The notes: generated by a model not told the origin, from the sequence alone. DNA of 64,000 nucleotides from Trichomonas vaginalis G3 (GCF_026262505.1 NC_067206.1:30767896-30831895), one strand, 5' to 3'. Positions 20,806-33,171 are shown, counted from the stretch's first letter. A program made the numbers and translations.

Positions 20806-23800
20806 TTTCGAAAAGTGAGATATTTTCCGTTCTAATAAATATATTTGATAACCGGGGTGTCCCCGGAATCAAATAAATTATCATATCGAGAATCGGAGAT
20901 CCTTGCAGTTTCGGTTTTTTCGAAATGTGAGAGATTTTCCGTTCTAATAAATATATTTGATAACCGGGTGTCCCCCGGAATCAAATAAATTATCATATCG
21001 AGAATCGGAGATCCTTGCAGTTTCGGTTTTTTCGAAATGTGAGAGATTTTCCGTTCTAATAAATATATTGATAACCGGGGTGTCCCCGGAATCAAATAAA
21101 TTATCATATCGAGAATCGGAGATCCTTGCAGTTTCGGTTTTTTCGAAATGTGAGAGATTTTCCGTTCTAATAAATATATTATAACCGGGGTGTCCCCCGG
21201 AATCAAATAAATTATCATATCGAGAATCGAGATCCTTGCAGTTTCGGTTTTTTCGAAATGTGAGAGATTTTCCGTTCTAATAAATATATTTGATAACCGG
21301 GGTGTCCCCCGGAATCAAATAAATTATCATATCGAGAATCGGAGATCCTTGCAGTTTCGGTTTTTTTCGAAATGTGAGAGATTTTCCGTTCTAATAAATA
21401 TATTTGATAACCGGGTGTCCCCGGAATCAAATAAATTATCATATCGAGAATCGGAGATCCTTGCAGTTTCGGTTTTTTCGAAATGTGAGAGATTTTCCGT
21501 TCTAATAAATATATTTGATTAACCGGGGTGTCCCCCGGAATCAAATAAATTATCATATCGAGAATCGGAGATCCTTGCAGTTTCGGTTTTTCGAAATGTG
21601 AGAGATTTTCCGTTCTAATAAATATATTTGATAACCGGGGTGTCCCCGGAATCAAATAAATTATCATATCGAGAATCGGAGATCCTTGCAGTTTCGGTTT
21701 TTTCGAAATGTGAGAGATTTTCCGTTCTAATAAATATATTTGATAACCGGGGTGTCCCCCGGAATCAAATAAATTATCATATCGAAATCGGAGATCCTTG
21801 CAGTTTCGGTTTTTCGAAATGTGAGAGATTTTCCGTTCTAATAAATATATTTGATAACCGGGGTGTCCCCCGGAATCAAATAAATTATCATATCGAGAAT
21901 CGAGATCCTTGCAGTTTCGGTTTTTTCGAAATGTGAGAGATTTTCCGTTCTAATAAATATATTTGATAACCGGGGTGTCCCCCGGAATCAAATAAATTAT
22001 CATATCGAGAATCGGAGATCCTTGCAGTTTCGGTTTTTTCGAAATGTGAGAGATTTTCCGTTCTAATAAATATATTTGATAACCGGGGTGTCCCCCGGAA
22101 TCAAATAAATTATCATATCGAGAATCGGAGATCCTTGCAGTTTCGGTTTTTTCGAAATGTGAGAGATTTTCCGTTCTAATAAATATATTTGATAACCGGG
22201 GTGTCCCCCGGAATCAAATAAATTATCATATCGAGAATCGGAGATCCTTGCAGTTTCGGTTTTTTCGAAATGTGAGAGATTTTCCGTTCTAATAAATATA
22301 TTTGATAACCGGGGTGTCCCCCGGAATCAAATAAATTATCATATCGAGAATCGGAGATCCTTGCAGTTTCGGTTTTTTCGAAATGTGAGAGATTTTCCGT
22401 TCTAATAAATATATTTGATAACCGGGGTGTCCCCCGGAATCAAATAAATTATCATATCGAGAATCGGAGATCCTTGCAGTTTCGGTTTTTTCGAAATGTG
22501 AGAGATTTTCCGTTCTAATAAATATATTTGATAACCGGGGTGTCCCCCGGAATCAAATAAATTATCATATCGAGAATCGGAGATCCTTGCAGTTTCGGTT
22601 TTTTCGAAATGTGAGAGATTTTCCGTTCTAATAAATATATTTGATAACCGGGGTGTCCCCCGGAATCAAATAAATTATCATATCGAGAATCGGAGATCCT
22701 TGCAGTTTCGGTTTTTTCGAAATGTGAGAGATTTTCCGTTCTAATAAATATATTTGATAACCGGGGTGTCCCCCGGAATCAAATAAATTATCATATCGAG
22801 AATCGGAGATCCTTGCAGTTTCGGTTTTTTCGAAATGTGAGAGATTTTCCGTTCTAATAAATATATTTGATAACCGGGGTGTCCCCCGGAATCAAATAAA
22901 TTATCATATCGAGAATCGGAGATCCTTGCAGTTTCGGTTTTTTCGAAATGTGAGAGATTTTCCGTTCTAATAAATATATTTGATAACCGGGGTGTCCCCC
23001 GGAATCAAATAAATTATCATATCGAGAATCGGAGATCCTTGCAGTTTCGGTTTTTTCGAAATGTGAGAGATTTTCCGTTCTAATAAATATATTTGATAAC
23101 CGGGGTGTCCCCCGGAATCAAATAAATTATCATATCGAGAATCGGAGATCCTTGCAGTTTCGGTTTTTTCGAAATGTGAGAGATTTTCCGTTCTAATAAA
23201 TATATTTGATAACCGGGGTGTCCCCCGGAATCAAATAAATTATCATATCGAGAATCGGAGATCCTTGCAGTTTCGGTTTTTTCGAAATGTGAGAGATTTT
23301 CCGTTCTAATAAATATATTTGATAACCGGGGTGTCCCCCGGAATCAAATAAATTATCATATCGAGAATCGGAGATCCTTGCAGTTTCGGTTTTTTCGAAA
23401 TGTGAGAGATTTTCCGTTCTAATAAATATATTTGATAACCGGGGTGTCCCCCGGAATCAAATAAATTATCATATCGAGAATCGGAGATCCTTGCAGTTTC
23501 GGTTTTTTCGAAATGTGAGAGATTTTCCGTTCTAATAAATATATTTGATAACCGGGGTGTCCCCCGGAATCAAATAAATTATCATATCGAGAATCGGAGA
23601 TCCTTGCAGTTTCGGTTTTTTCGAAATGTGAGAGATTTTCCGTTCTAATAAATATATTTGATAACCGGGGTGTCCCCCGGAATCAAATAAATTATCATAT
23701 CGAGAATCGGAGATCCTTGCAGTTTCGGTTTTTTCGAAATGTGAGAGATTTTCCGTTCTAATAAATATATTTGATAACCGGGGTGTCCCCCGGAATCAAA

Positions 23801-24981
23801 TAAATTATCATATCGAGAATCGGAGATCCTTGCAGTTTCGGTTTTTTCGAAATGTGAGAGATTTTCCGTTCTAATAAATATATTTGATAACCGGGGTGTC
23901 CCCCGGAATCAAATAAATTATCATATCGAGAATCGGAGATCCTTGCAGTTTCGGTTTTTTCGAAATGTGAGAGATTTTCCGTTCTAAATATATTTGATAA
24001 CCGGGGTGTCCCCCGGAATCAAATAAATTATCATATCGAGAATCGGAGATCCTTGCAGTTTCGGTTTTTTCGAAATGTGAGAGATTTTCCGTTCTAATAA
24101 ATATATTTGATAACCGGGGTGTCCCCCGGAATCAAATAAATTATCATATCGAGAATCGGAGATCCTTGCAGTTTCGGTTTTTTCGAAATGTGAGAGATTT
24201 TCCGTTCTAATAAATATATTTGATAACCGGGGTGTCCCCCGGAATCAAATAAATTATCATATCGAGAATCGGAGATCCTTGCAGTTTCGGTTTTTTCGAA
24301 ATGTGAGAGATTTTCCGTTCTAATAAATATATTTGATAACCGGGGTGTCCCCCGGAATCAAATAAATTATCATATCGAGAATCGGAGATCCTTGCAGTTT
24401 CGGTTTTTTCGAAATGTGAGAGATTTTCCGTTCTAATAAATATATTTGATAACCGGGGTGTCCCCCGGAATCAAATAAATTATCATATCGAGAATCGGAG
24501 ATCCTTGCAGTTTCGGTTTTTTCGAAATGTGAGAGATTTTCCGTTCTAATAAATATATTTGATAACCGGGGTGTCCCCCGGAATCAAATAAATTATCATA
24601 TCGAGAATCGGAGATCCTTGCAGTTTCGGTTTTTTCGAAATGTGAGAGATTTTCCGTTCTAATAAATATATTTGATAACCGGGGTGTCCCCCGGAATCAA
24701 ATAAATTATCATATCGAGAATCGGAGATCCTTGCAGTTTCGGTTTTTTCGAAATGTGAGAGATTTTCCGTTCTAATAAATATATTTGATAACCGGGGTGT
24801 CCCCCGGAATCAAATAAATTATCATATCGAGAATCGGAGATCCTTGCAGTTTCGGTTTTTTCGAAATGTGAGAGATTTTCCGTTCTAATAAATATATTTG
24901 ATAACCGGGGTGTCCCCCGGAATCAAATAAATTATCATATCGAGAATCGGAGATCCTTGCAGTTTCGGTTTTTTCGAAATG
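20806..24981 (-). repeat. Satellite array S4, about 37 monomers, inverted
   Basis: The longest array. The first ten or so monomers (to about 21950) carry many single-base indels, mostly in G, C and T runs; the rest are almost perfect. A three-base deletion monomer occurs near 23987. The gradient suggests uneven consensus polishing as reads extend away from unique sequence, although real variant-rich array ends are also known in satellites. Confidence 0.96.
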
Positions 24982-25520
24982 GAAAATCAAAAATTAGGCG
25001 TAAAGCAAAAATTGATATTTCATATGGTTTTATGATAGATAAGCATTATATTCCCACTCATTATATTCGTAAATTTTGATGTTTATCATTCGCTTTTAAG
25101 ATCATTGAATTTGATTTTTATATAAAATAGTTATATATTAGAAAATAATATGAGTTTATGTGATATTATTTTTCAGAAGATTTCATTCTATATGCCTATG
25201 AAAAGTACTCTCAAAACAAACTTTTTCCTAATTATAATTAAATCTAGAATATTGTATTATGCTTAGTATTATTTCATTTTTCTCATTCAATTTAGAATTT
25301 ACAAATGTCAAAAAAATTGAGAGCTGTCACTTTTGATGAATTTCTGTTTATTACATTACATGATCCTCTCATGTGCACCCTTAATAAATTCAGGTTGATG
25401 TAAAAAATAAACTTCACAAATCTTGATTTCTCTCAAATCATGATTTTGAAAAAAAAGTCGTTCATACGTAGATTTAAGTAATAAGAATTTTTAAAGCATT
25501 TTTGACTTTTTACATTTAGA

Positions 25521-25543
25521 AAGTCGTCAGTGAATAAAAGTTG
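25521..25543 (+). promoter_or_regulatory. Proximal promoter element of gene A
   Basis: AAGTCGTCAGTGAATAAAAG precedes the gene A ATG. It shares AGTCG-(T)-CAG and ATAAAAG with the same position of gene B, although the flanks further out differ. TCAGT resembles but does not fit the trichomonad initiator TCA-Y-W, as the base after TCA is G. Conservation between paralogues is the main evidence. The same element precedes each A copy. Confidence 0.45.
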
Positions 25544-26932
25544 ATGTTAAGCAATTATGAGATCGATAGTAAGGAGTCAGCAAAGCATATAGCTAGCTAT
25601 ATCGAAGACGGAACATTCTTTCAAATCTTCGACTCAATAAAAATTACAGCTGATATTTTGAAATATTCGAAGCTCGGGCTGAGAGAAGTTGATTTACTCT
25701 TCAAATCTGGAAGGGAACAATACAACAGTAACGATTTATTCAGGTGTTTTCATAAAGCTCGAGTCCATGTTAATAATTACGAAGAATTGAAGTATATATT
25801 CACTCTTTTTGAAGAGAAACTTGATTTCAGATCAATGAGAGAAATTAGCCACCAATTCGATAAAATTATGCAAGAAAATCAAAAATTAACAGAACAATAC
25901 AATGACCTTTACAACAAAGCACGCGAATACTCAAAGAAATGTGATGAACTTCAACAAAAACTTTCACAGCAGCAAGAATACAGTAAGATAATTAGTGAAT
26001 TAAAATCACAAATTTCTTCAAAAGAATCCGAGATACAAAAATTACAAAAACAACTTAAGTCTAAAGATAACGATATTTTTACCTTGAAAGAACAGTTATC
26101 TTCCAAAGATTCAGATTTTCAGTCTTTGAAATCTCAACTTTCTTCTTCAGAAAAAACGGTAAAATCACTGAAGCAACAAATATCAGCAAACGAAAGCACA
26201 ATAAGCCAACTCCGCGAAAAAGATGAAGAATCAGAATCATTAAACTCCCTCCAGAAATGCAGCAAAGCAGATGGAGTTGAAAATGTTCACAGAATTTACA
26301 CAATTCTCTCATTCGCAGCTCAAGAAGGCTACATGGAAACGATCAAACATGCAGTGAGATATGGATACATTAATGTCAAATGCGACATTGAACAGAATAA
26401 TTACAGACTCTTGGGAATGAATGGACTTATATATGCTGCATACAAGGGAGATCTTCCTCTTGTCAAAGCATTCAACAAGTGCGATGTTGACATGAAATTC
26501 AGAACAAAAGAAGGAGAAAGTATCATTCATGCATTCAGCATTTCAGGCAATCTTGAAGGCCTCAAATATGCTGAGAATTTCTTAAGCATCAATGACGTTA
26601 ATGAGGCTGATGAAACAGCGTTACATTGTGGTGTTTTCTTCCTCAGATTAGCAGTTATTCAGTACCTTGCTAATAATTCTAATGTTGAGAAGAATATTGT
26701 TTCAGACTCTGGAACACCAATCAAGTGCGCAATCAATAGGAGTAGGATCTATCTTAATTTGGCATCTTATTTAGATGATCACGGTTGCGAATTAACTGAC
26801 AAAGAAAAAGACGAACTCAGAAGTAATAATAAATCATCTTCATCCAGTTCAGATTCCGATTCTGAAGATTCTACTGACAGAGCTATTGATGTTTTAGGAA
26901 AATTACTTATTCTTAATGCGTTACTTAACTAA
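25544..26932 (+). CDS. Gene A: coiled-coil ankyrin-repeat protein (G3 copy)
   Basis: Intact 462-aa copy, identical at protein level to the G1, G4, G5 and G6 copies. The start is ATG 25544, not the TTG just before it. The TAA stop is followed by A, giving TAAA. It is followed by gene B on the same strand. No silent or missense differences from the other intact copies were noticed, which points to recent duplication or gene conversion. Confidence 0.87.
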   Translation: MLSNYEIDSKESAKHIASYIEDGTFFQIFDSIKITADILKYSKLGLREVDLLFKSGREQYNSNDLFRCFHKARVHVNNYEELKYIFTLFEEKLDFRSMREISHQFDKIMQENQKLTEQYNDLYNKAREYSKKCDELQQKLSQQQEYSKIISELKSQISSKESEIQKLQKQLKSKDNDIFTLKEQLSSKDSDFQSLKSQLSSSEKTVKSLKQQISANESTISQLREKDEESESLNSLQKCSKADGVENVHRIYTILSFAAQEGYMETIKHAVRYGYINVKCDIEQNNYRLLGMNGLIYAAYKGDLPLVKAFNKCDVDMKFRTKEGESIIHAFSISGNLEGLKYAENFLSINDVNEADETALHCGVFFLRLAVIQYLANNSNVEKNIVSDSGTPIKCAINRSRIYLNLASYLDDHGCELTDKEKDELRSNNKSSSSSSDSDSEDSTDRAIDVLGKLLILNALLN

Positions 26933-27179
26933 ATTTTTAGTTTTTATTTTAAATTTTATTATAATATCTTAAATTTATTAACAAGATATAAAGTAATCTC
27001 AATAAGACTCTTCCAAATATAACGATCATCAAAGATAATTATATCTAGATAATTTTTATTTTTTATTTTTTCGACAAAGTTTTTAAAAAGATTGATTAAG
27101 GGATGTTACCTTTAGATCCATAGTATATATGTTAATCTCAAAACAAAGCTATCGTAAAAGGAACTTGATTCTTCTTATA

Positions 27180-27299
27180 ATGCTTCGAAGAATTTACAAA
27201 TGCTTTAGGGCAAATATTGCAATAATTATATCCAATCTGTTCCTTGTACCAGCATATATTACTTTAGATGAAACAGATTTCTTTCTTTGGGAAATTTAA
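27180..27299 (+). other. 39-codon ATG frame between A and B
   Basis: An ATG-to-TAA frame (begins MLRRIYKCF, ends TDFFLWEI) with a hydrophobic middle. It has no initiator-like motif close to the ATG and overlaps an equally open antisense stretch. Probably chance; listed because it recurs in all cassettes. Confidence 0.15.
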
Positions 27300-27422
27300 T
27301 TTTTAGTCAGAAAAAGTGTAAGCATTGTCAAAATTTGAATGCAAAACAATTTTAATTAAAAGTCATTTATGTGTATCTTAGTCTAATGAGTATTTTTATG
27401 ACGACTCAAAAAAATTTTTTTT

Positions 27423-27446
27423 ATAGTCGCAGGTCATAAAAGGCTA
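27423..27446 (+). promoter_or_regulatory. Proximal promoter and initiator-like motif of gene B
   Basis: ATAGTCGCAGGTCATAAAAG leads to the ATG at 27447. TCATA at 27434-27438 fits the trichomonad initiator TCA-Y-W at its typical short distance from the start codon. AGTCG, CAG and ATAAAAG are shared with gene A's promoter. Confidence 0.5.
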
Positions 27447-28664
27447 ATGTTAAGCGATTGCGTGATAGATAATAGAGAGTCGGCAAAGCATATAATTAGC
27501 TATATCGAAGACGGAACATTCTTTTATATCTTTGACTCAATTAAAATTGCAGTCAATGTTTTGAAATATTCGAAGCTAGGATTGAGGAAAGTTGATTTAC
27601 TCTTCAAGTTCGGAAGAGAACAATTAAGTACTAATGATTTATTCAGAAGTTTTCATAAAGCTCGTGTCCACGTTAAAGATTACAAAGAATTGAAGTGCTT
27701 AATAACTCTTTTTGAAGAGAAACTTGATTTCAGATCAATGAAAGAAATCAGCTATCATTTCGACAAAATTTTTCAAGAAAATCAAAAATTAACAGAACAT
27801 TACCATGATCTTTATAACAAACTTCGGGAAACCTCAAAGAACTGCGAGGAACTTAAGCAAAAACTTGCCCAGCAACAAGATTCCATTAAGCAAGTTAATG
27901 AATTAAAATCACAAATTTCTTCAAAAGATTCTGACATACAAAATTTACAAAAGCAACTTAAATCAAAAGACAACGATATTTCTACATTGAAGTCTCAACT
28001 TTCTTCCAAAGATTCCGAAATTTCATCGTTACAGAAGCGCCTTGCTTCCAAAGATTCGGAACTTCCACCGTTGAGATCCCATATTTCTTCCAAAGATAAT
28101 GAGATCCAGTCGTTGAGATCTCAACTTTCTTCCAAAGATTCCGAAATTTCATCGTTACAAAAACGTCTTTCTTCCAAGGATTCGGAACTTCCTCCGTTGA
28201 GGTCTCAGATTTCTTCTAAAGATTCCGAAATTTCTAACTTGAAGAGACGAATTTCTTCCAAAGATGAAGAAATTGAGTCATTGGAATCTCGTCTTTCTTC
28301 CAAAGATAATGAAATTTCTACATTGAGGAAACGCGTTTCTTCCTTAGAAAGTGGATATGATTCATTGAAATCTCAGATTTCTTCCAAAGATGACGACATT
28401 TCTACTTTGAGGAAACGTCTTTCTTCCAAAGATTCCGAAATTGACTCATTGAAAGAAAGTATTTCATCCAAGGATGATGACATATCTGAATTGCAGTCAC
28501 GTATTTCATATAGGAATAATGAAATTTCTAAATTAAAGAATACTATTTCTTCCAAAGATGATGATTATAAAGCCAAATGTGTTGAAGTTGCTGCATTGCA
28601 GGCAGGTGTTTTATTAATGCAAAATCAACTTCAGCAAAACCAAAATATGATCGCTCAATTGTAA
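27447..28664 (+). CDS. Gene B: coiled-coil repeat protein (G3 copy)
   Basis: Intact 405-aa copy with the same domain order as in G1. The stop TAA is at 28662-28664, after the Gln-rich sequence QQNQNMIAQL. The coding repeats at 27903-28574 form a 42-bp minisatellite that could change length by slippage, yet all copies here have the same sixteen repeats. Confidence 0.87.
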   Translation: MLSDCVIDNRESAKHIISYIEDGTFFYIFDSIKIAVNVLKYSKLGLRKVDLLFKFGREQLSTNDLFRSFHKARVHVKDYKELKCLITLFEEKLDFRSMKEISYHFDKIFQENQKLTEHYHDLYNKLRETSKNCEELKQKLAQQQDSIKQVNELKSQISSKDSDIQNLQKQLKSKDNDISTLKSQLSSKDSEISSLQKRLASKDSELPPLRSHISSKDNEIQSLRSQLSSKDSEISSLQKRLSSKDSELPPLRSQISSKDSEISNLKRRISSKDEEIESLESRLSSKDNEISTLRKRVSSLESGYDSLKSQISSKDDDISTLRKRLSSKDSEIDSLKESISSKDDDISELQSRISYRNNEISKLKNTISSKDDDYKAKCVEVAALQAGVLLMQNQLQQNQNMIAQL

Positions 28665-28769
28665 CAACAATTGAACAACCGTGGAGGCATGATGATGCAA
28701 GGTGGAATGGTGATGCCAGGTGGCATGGTTGTACCAGGCAATTTTGTGGTTAGGAACTTTTTCATGTGA
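28665..28769 (+). other. In-frame Gly/Met-rich tail beyond gene B stop (G3)
   Basis: 34 codons in frame after the TAA, ending in TGA 28767-28769. Four Gly-Gly pairs and eight Met in 34 codons are unusual for AT-rich noncoding DNA. It is either a lost C-terminal tail or a read-through extension. Confidence 0.6.
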
Positions 28770-29408
28770 AATTATAAAATTTATATGTTTATATTGTAAT
28801 TAAAGTAAAATTTCATTAATTATAGAATAAAAGGCAGCAAATAATATAGTAACTTAAAGAGAGATATCTTGTCACTTCATTCTGTGTGAAAATTGCTGAA
28901 TTCTTTCGTAATAGATAAAAAGTATATGGTATTATTCATATTAAGTTCCTAAGAAATGATATACTTTGTTTTATAAAGCCTTAGCCCTTCTGTCTTCAGT
29001 TCTTTAAAGATATTCTTGTTTTTAAGTGAATTTTTGAAATGGCTGACTAATATTGGATTCCTTTTCTAACGCATACTTATTTATTGTAAAGGAAACGCCA
29101 TAAAGATCGTATCAACAAACTGGAGAGTTACATCATTATCTGTGGTAAAGGATTTGAGATATCTTTCTAAATACGTATTGCATTTATTTTTGCATCCCAA
29201 GCCAAAAATCAAGTAATAGGCTCTTCTGGCCAGGAGGAATATTTCAAAATCATTATGAATTACAATTAACGCGCAAATATAATTTTAGGAAGCTTTTGTT
29301 GCATTAGTATTATTGTATTTTTATTCAAAAATAACAATATATTAAAATTAAAGAAAACTTTGTTTTAAGAATTGAAAATTTTAAATAAAAAAGGAATGTT
29401 AGTAATGC

Positions 29409-29709
29409 TAATTTATTTGATTCCGGGGGACACCCGGTTATCAAATATATTTATTAGAACGGAAAATCTCTCACATTTCGAAAAAACCGAAACTGCAAGG
29501 ATCTCCGATTCTCGATATGATAATTTATTTGATTCCGGGGGACACCCCGGTTATCAAATATATTTATTAGAACGGAAAATCTCTCACATTTCGAAAAAAC
29601 CGAAACTGCAAGGATCTCCGATTCTCGATATGATAATTTATTTGATTCCGGGGGACACCCCGGTTATCAAATATATTTATTAGAACGGAAAATATCTCAC
29701 TTTTCGAAA
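29409..29709 (+). repeat. Short satellite stretch s3
   Basis: About 2.7 monomers, forward, with the cassette-adjacent G-run deletion. Confidence 0.95.
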
Positions 29710-31497
29710 TTTTTTTAACAAAAATATGGCATTCTTAAATTATAGTTACATGTTATTTCACAATCATTATCATTAAAAAATTCAATTATTCAAGTTGTTT
29801 TGTCCCGACGGTTTTTACGGTTATAAAAATGGTTGCGAACTCAATCCATCAGCAAAATGTCGGTTGGGGTGCCCTTCTTGGCCTCCTGAGTACTCACCAA
29901 GATACCCCAGCTCCCGCAAAACACCTCCCTTAGGTGAGCATTAACTGATGACATGAGTTAACAATTCTACAAAATCATCAAGCATGAAGGTTTATGATTT
30001 ATAAATCAAAATCTCAGAAACTGCTTGACTTTGCAAGTTGCTGTCTTTACCGGTTACTCTGCTGCAATCTCTTTTCTGATTGCAGGCAGAGTTCTGCATC
30101 CTGAGGACTTTGCCTTGCAGATATGCTTGTAATCACTACGTGAGCAACTTAGTGTTGCAAGTTGCTGTCTTTACCGGTTAGCTTTTTTTGAAGTTTCTTC
30201 GCATCTTATATAAGCTCTAGATCAATATTTATCATCAGAATTTGCATCTCATAAAGCACGATATTAATCAAATAGGCAAATTTCATTCGGAGTCTCTCAT
30301 TAAATGAGAAACTCCGAATGAGATTTGCTCTAAGGTAATGTACTTGTTATGCTTGGCCTAGAAGCAAGGAGGAAACATGTATATGGTTTGTTTATACTGA
30401 AGTTATCTGGAATTCTCTCAATTGAGGATTCAAATCCAGATAAAATCTCAATTATCTCGTCATGTAGTTCGTATTTTCGCGTTCTGAGAGCGGAAAACGC
30501 ATTTTTTGAATGCGTAGATTCCGAATCACACGGAAAAAATAGGTTTTAATAAGAAAAATAGACAATTTATGAAGTAACAAAGCACATACTATTATAAAAA
30601 AGAAAAACATTTTTCTCATATGAAAGAAAATATAACGTATTTTTTACAGAGCGTAGGTATATATCGAGCCAATTCACACCATAAATTCTTTTCTCGTTCT
30701 CGGGCCTATAAACAACCTGAGGTGCACAACAATATTAACTTATACTGCTGTTATCTGGATTTGAATCCTCAATTGAGAGAATTCCAGATAACTTCAGTAT
30801 AAACAAACCATATACATGTTTCCTCCTTGCTTCTAGGCCAAGCATAACAAGTACATTACCTTAGAGCAAATCTCATTCGGAGTTTCTCATTTAATGAGAG
30901 ACTCCGAATGAAATTTGCCTATTTGATTAATATCGTGCTTTATGAGATGCAAATTCTGATGATAAATATTGATCTAGAGCTTATATAAGATGCGAAGAAA
31001 CTTCAAAAAAAGCTAACCGGTAAAGACAGCAACTTGCAACACTAAGTTGCTCACGTAGTGATTACAAGCATATCTGCAAGGCAAAGTCCTCAGGATGCAG
31101 AACTCTGCCTGCAATCAGAAAAGAGATTGCAGCAGAGTAACCGGTAAAGACAGCAACTTGCAAAGTCAAGCAGTTTCTGAGATTTTGATTTATAAATCAT
31201 AAACCTTCATGCTTGATGATTTTGTAGAATTGTTAACTCATGTCATCAGTTAATGCTCACCTAAGGGAGGTGTTTTGCGGGAGCTGGGGGTATCTTGGTG
31301 AGTACTCAGGAGGCAAGAAGGCACCCCAACCGGACATTTTGTGACTGGATTGAGTTCGCAACCATTTTAATACCGTAAAAACCGTCGGGGACAAAACAAC
31401 TTTGAATAATTTGAAATGTTTTATAATGATAATGATCTGTGAACATAACAATTGTAACTATAATTTAAGAATGCCAATATTTTTGTTAAAAAAAACA
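29710..31497. repeat. Palindrome P4, right arm of low sequence quality
   Basis: Left arm 29710-30443, spacer 30444-30750 (307 bp), right arm 30751-31497. From about 31310 the right arm has many scattered indels and substitutions. The left arm and the inner right arm are clean, so the damage is localised and continues into S5. Confidence 0.93.
30452..30610 (-). CDS. Small spacer membrane protein (P4 copy)
   Basis: 52 aa from the inner ATG, 55 aa from the outer ATG (rc at 30617-30619). Both are in frame and intact here, and the initiator-like TCATA overlaps the outer one. Confidence 0.5.
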   Translation of the reverse strand: MFFFFIIVCALLLHKLSIFLIKTYFFRVIRNLRIQKMRFPLSERENTNYMTR

Positions 31498-33171
31498 TCG
31501 AACAGTGAGATATTTTCCTTTCTAATAAAATATATTGATAACCGGGTGTCCCCCGGAATCAAATAAATTATCATATCGAGTAATCGGATATCCTTGCAGT
31601 TTCGGTTTTTTCGAAATGCTGAAGAGATTTTTCCGATTCTAATAAATATATTTGATAACCGGGGTGTCCCCCGCGAATCAAATAAATTATCATATCGAGA
31701 ATCGGAGATCTTGCAGTTTCGGTTTTTTCGAAATGTGAGAGATTTTCCGTTCTAATAAATACTATTTGATAACCGGGGTGGTCCCCCGCGAACAAATAAA
31801 ATTATTCAATCGAGAAATCGGAGATCCTTGTCAGTTTCGTGTTTTTCGAAATGTGAGCAGATTTTCCGTTCTTAATAAAATATTTGATAAGCCGGGCGTC
31901 CCCGAATCAATAAATTATCATATCGAAGATCGGAGATCCGTTGCAGGTTCCGTTTTTCGAAATGTGAGACAGATTTCCGTTCTAATAAACTATATTTGAT
32001 AACCGGGTGTCCCCCGAATCAAATAAATCATCATATCGAGAATCGAATCCTTGCAGTTTCGGTTTTTCGAATGTGAGAGATTTCGTTCTAAATTAAATAT
32101 ATTGATACCGGGAGTCCCCCGAATCAAATAAATTGATCATATCGAGAATCGGAGATCCTTTGCCAGTTCCGGTTTTTTCGAAAGTGAGAGATTTTCGTTC
32201 TAATAAATATATTTGATAACCGGGGTTCCCCGCGAATCAAATATTATCATATCGAGAATCTGAGATCTTGCAGTATTCGGTTTTTCAAATGTGAGAGATT
32301 TTCTCTTCTAATAATATATTTGAATAACCGGGGTGTCCCCCGGAATCAATAAATTATCATATCGAGAATCGAGATCCTGGCAGTTTCGAAAAAACCGAAA
32401 CTGCAAAGGATCTCCGATTCTCGATATGATAATTATTTATTCCGGGGACACCCCGGTTATCAAATATATTTATTAGAACCGAAAATCTCCACATTCGAAA
32501 AAACCTGAAACTGCAAGGATCTCGATTCTCATATGAAATTTATTTGATTCCGCGGACACCCGGTTATCAAATATATATTTATTAGAACGGAAAATCTCTC
32601 ACATTTCGAAAAAACGAAACTGCAAGGATCTCGCATTCTCGAGGATGATAATTTATTTGATTCCGGGACACCCCTCGAGTTATCAAATATATTTATCTTA
32701 GAACGGAAAATCTCTCACATTTCGAAAAAACCGAAACTGCAAGGATCTCCGATTCTCGATATGATAATTTATTGATTCCGGGGGACACCCCGTTTCAAAT
32801 ATATTTATTAAACGGAAATCTCTCACATTCGAAAAACCGAAATGCAAGGATCTCCGATTCTCGATATGATAATTTATTTGATTGCGGGACACCCCGGTTA
32901 TCAAATAAATATTTATTAGAACGGAAATCTCTCACATTTCGAAAAAACCGAAAACTGCAAGGATCTCCGATTCTCGATATGATAATTTATTTGATTCCGG
33001 GGGACACCCGGTTATCAAATATATTTATTAGAACGAAAATCTCTCACATTTCGAAAAAACCGAAACTGCAAGGATCTCCGATTCTCGATATGATAATTTA
33101 TTTGATTCCGGGGACACCCCGGTTATCAAATATATTATTTATTAGAACGGAAAATATCTCACTTTTCGAAA
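31498..33171. repeat. Satellite block S5: two inverted halves, no cassette, low quality
   Basis: About eight reverse monomers (31498-32388) join about seven forward monomers (32389-33171) directly, at TTTCG within the micro-palindrome TTTCG-aaaaaa-CCGAAA. Its position between two palindromes is exactly that of s + cassette + S, but the genes are absent. Nearly every monomer has indels. It could be a real cassette deletion or fold-back, or an artefact of joining two inverted reads. Confidence 0.85.

Larger units (their letters stand above)
24982..29408 (+). other. Gene cassette G3 with intact A and B genes
   Basis: The best copy in plus orientation (4427 bp). 24982-25543 is the A-side flank and promoter; 26933-27446 is intergenic with the gene B promoter and one 39-codon frame; 28770-29408 is the B-side flank with no gene. 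Ends meet satellites as in G1. Confidence 0.88.
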
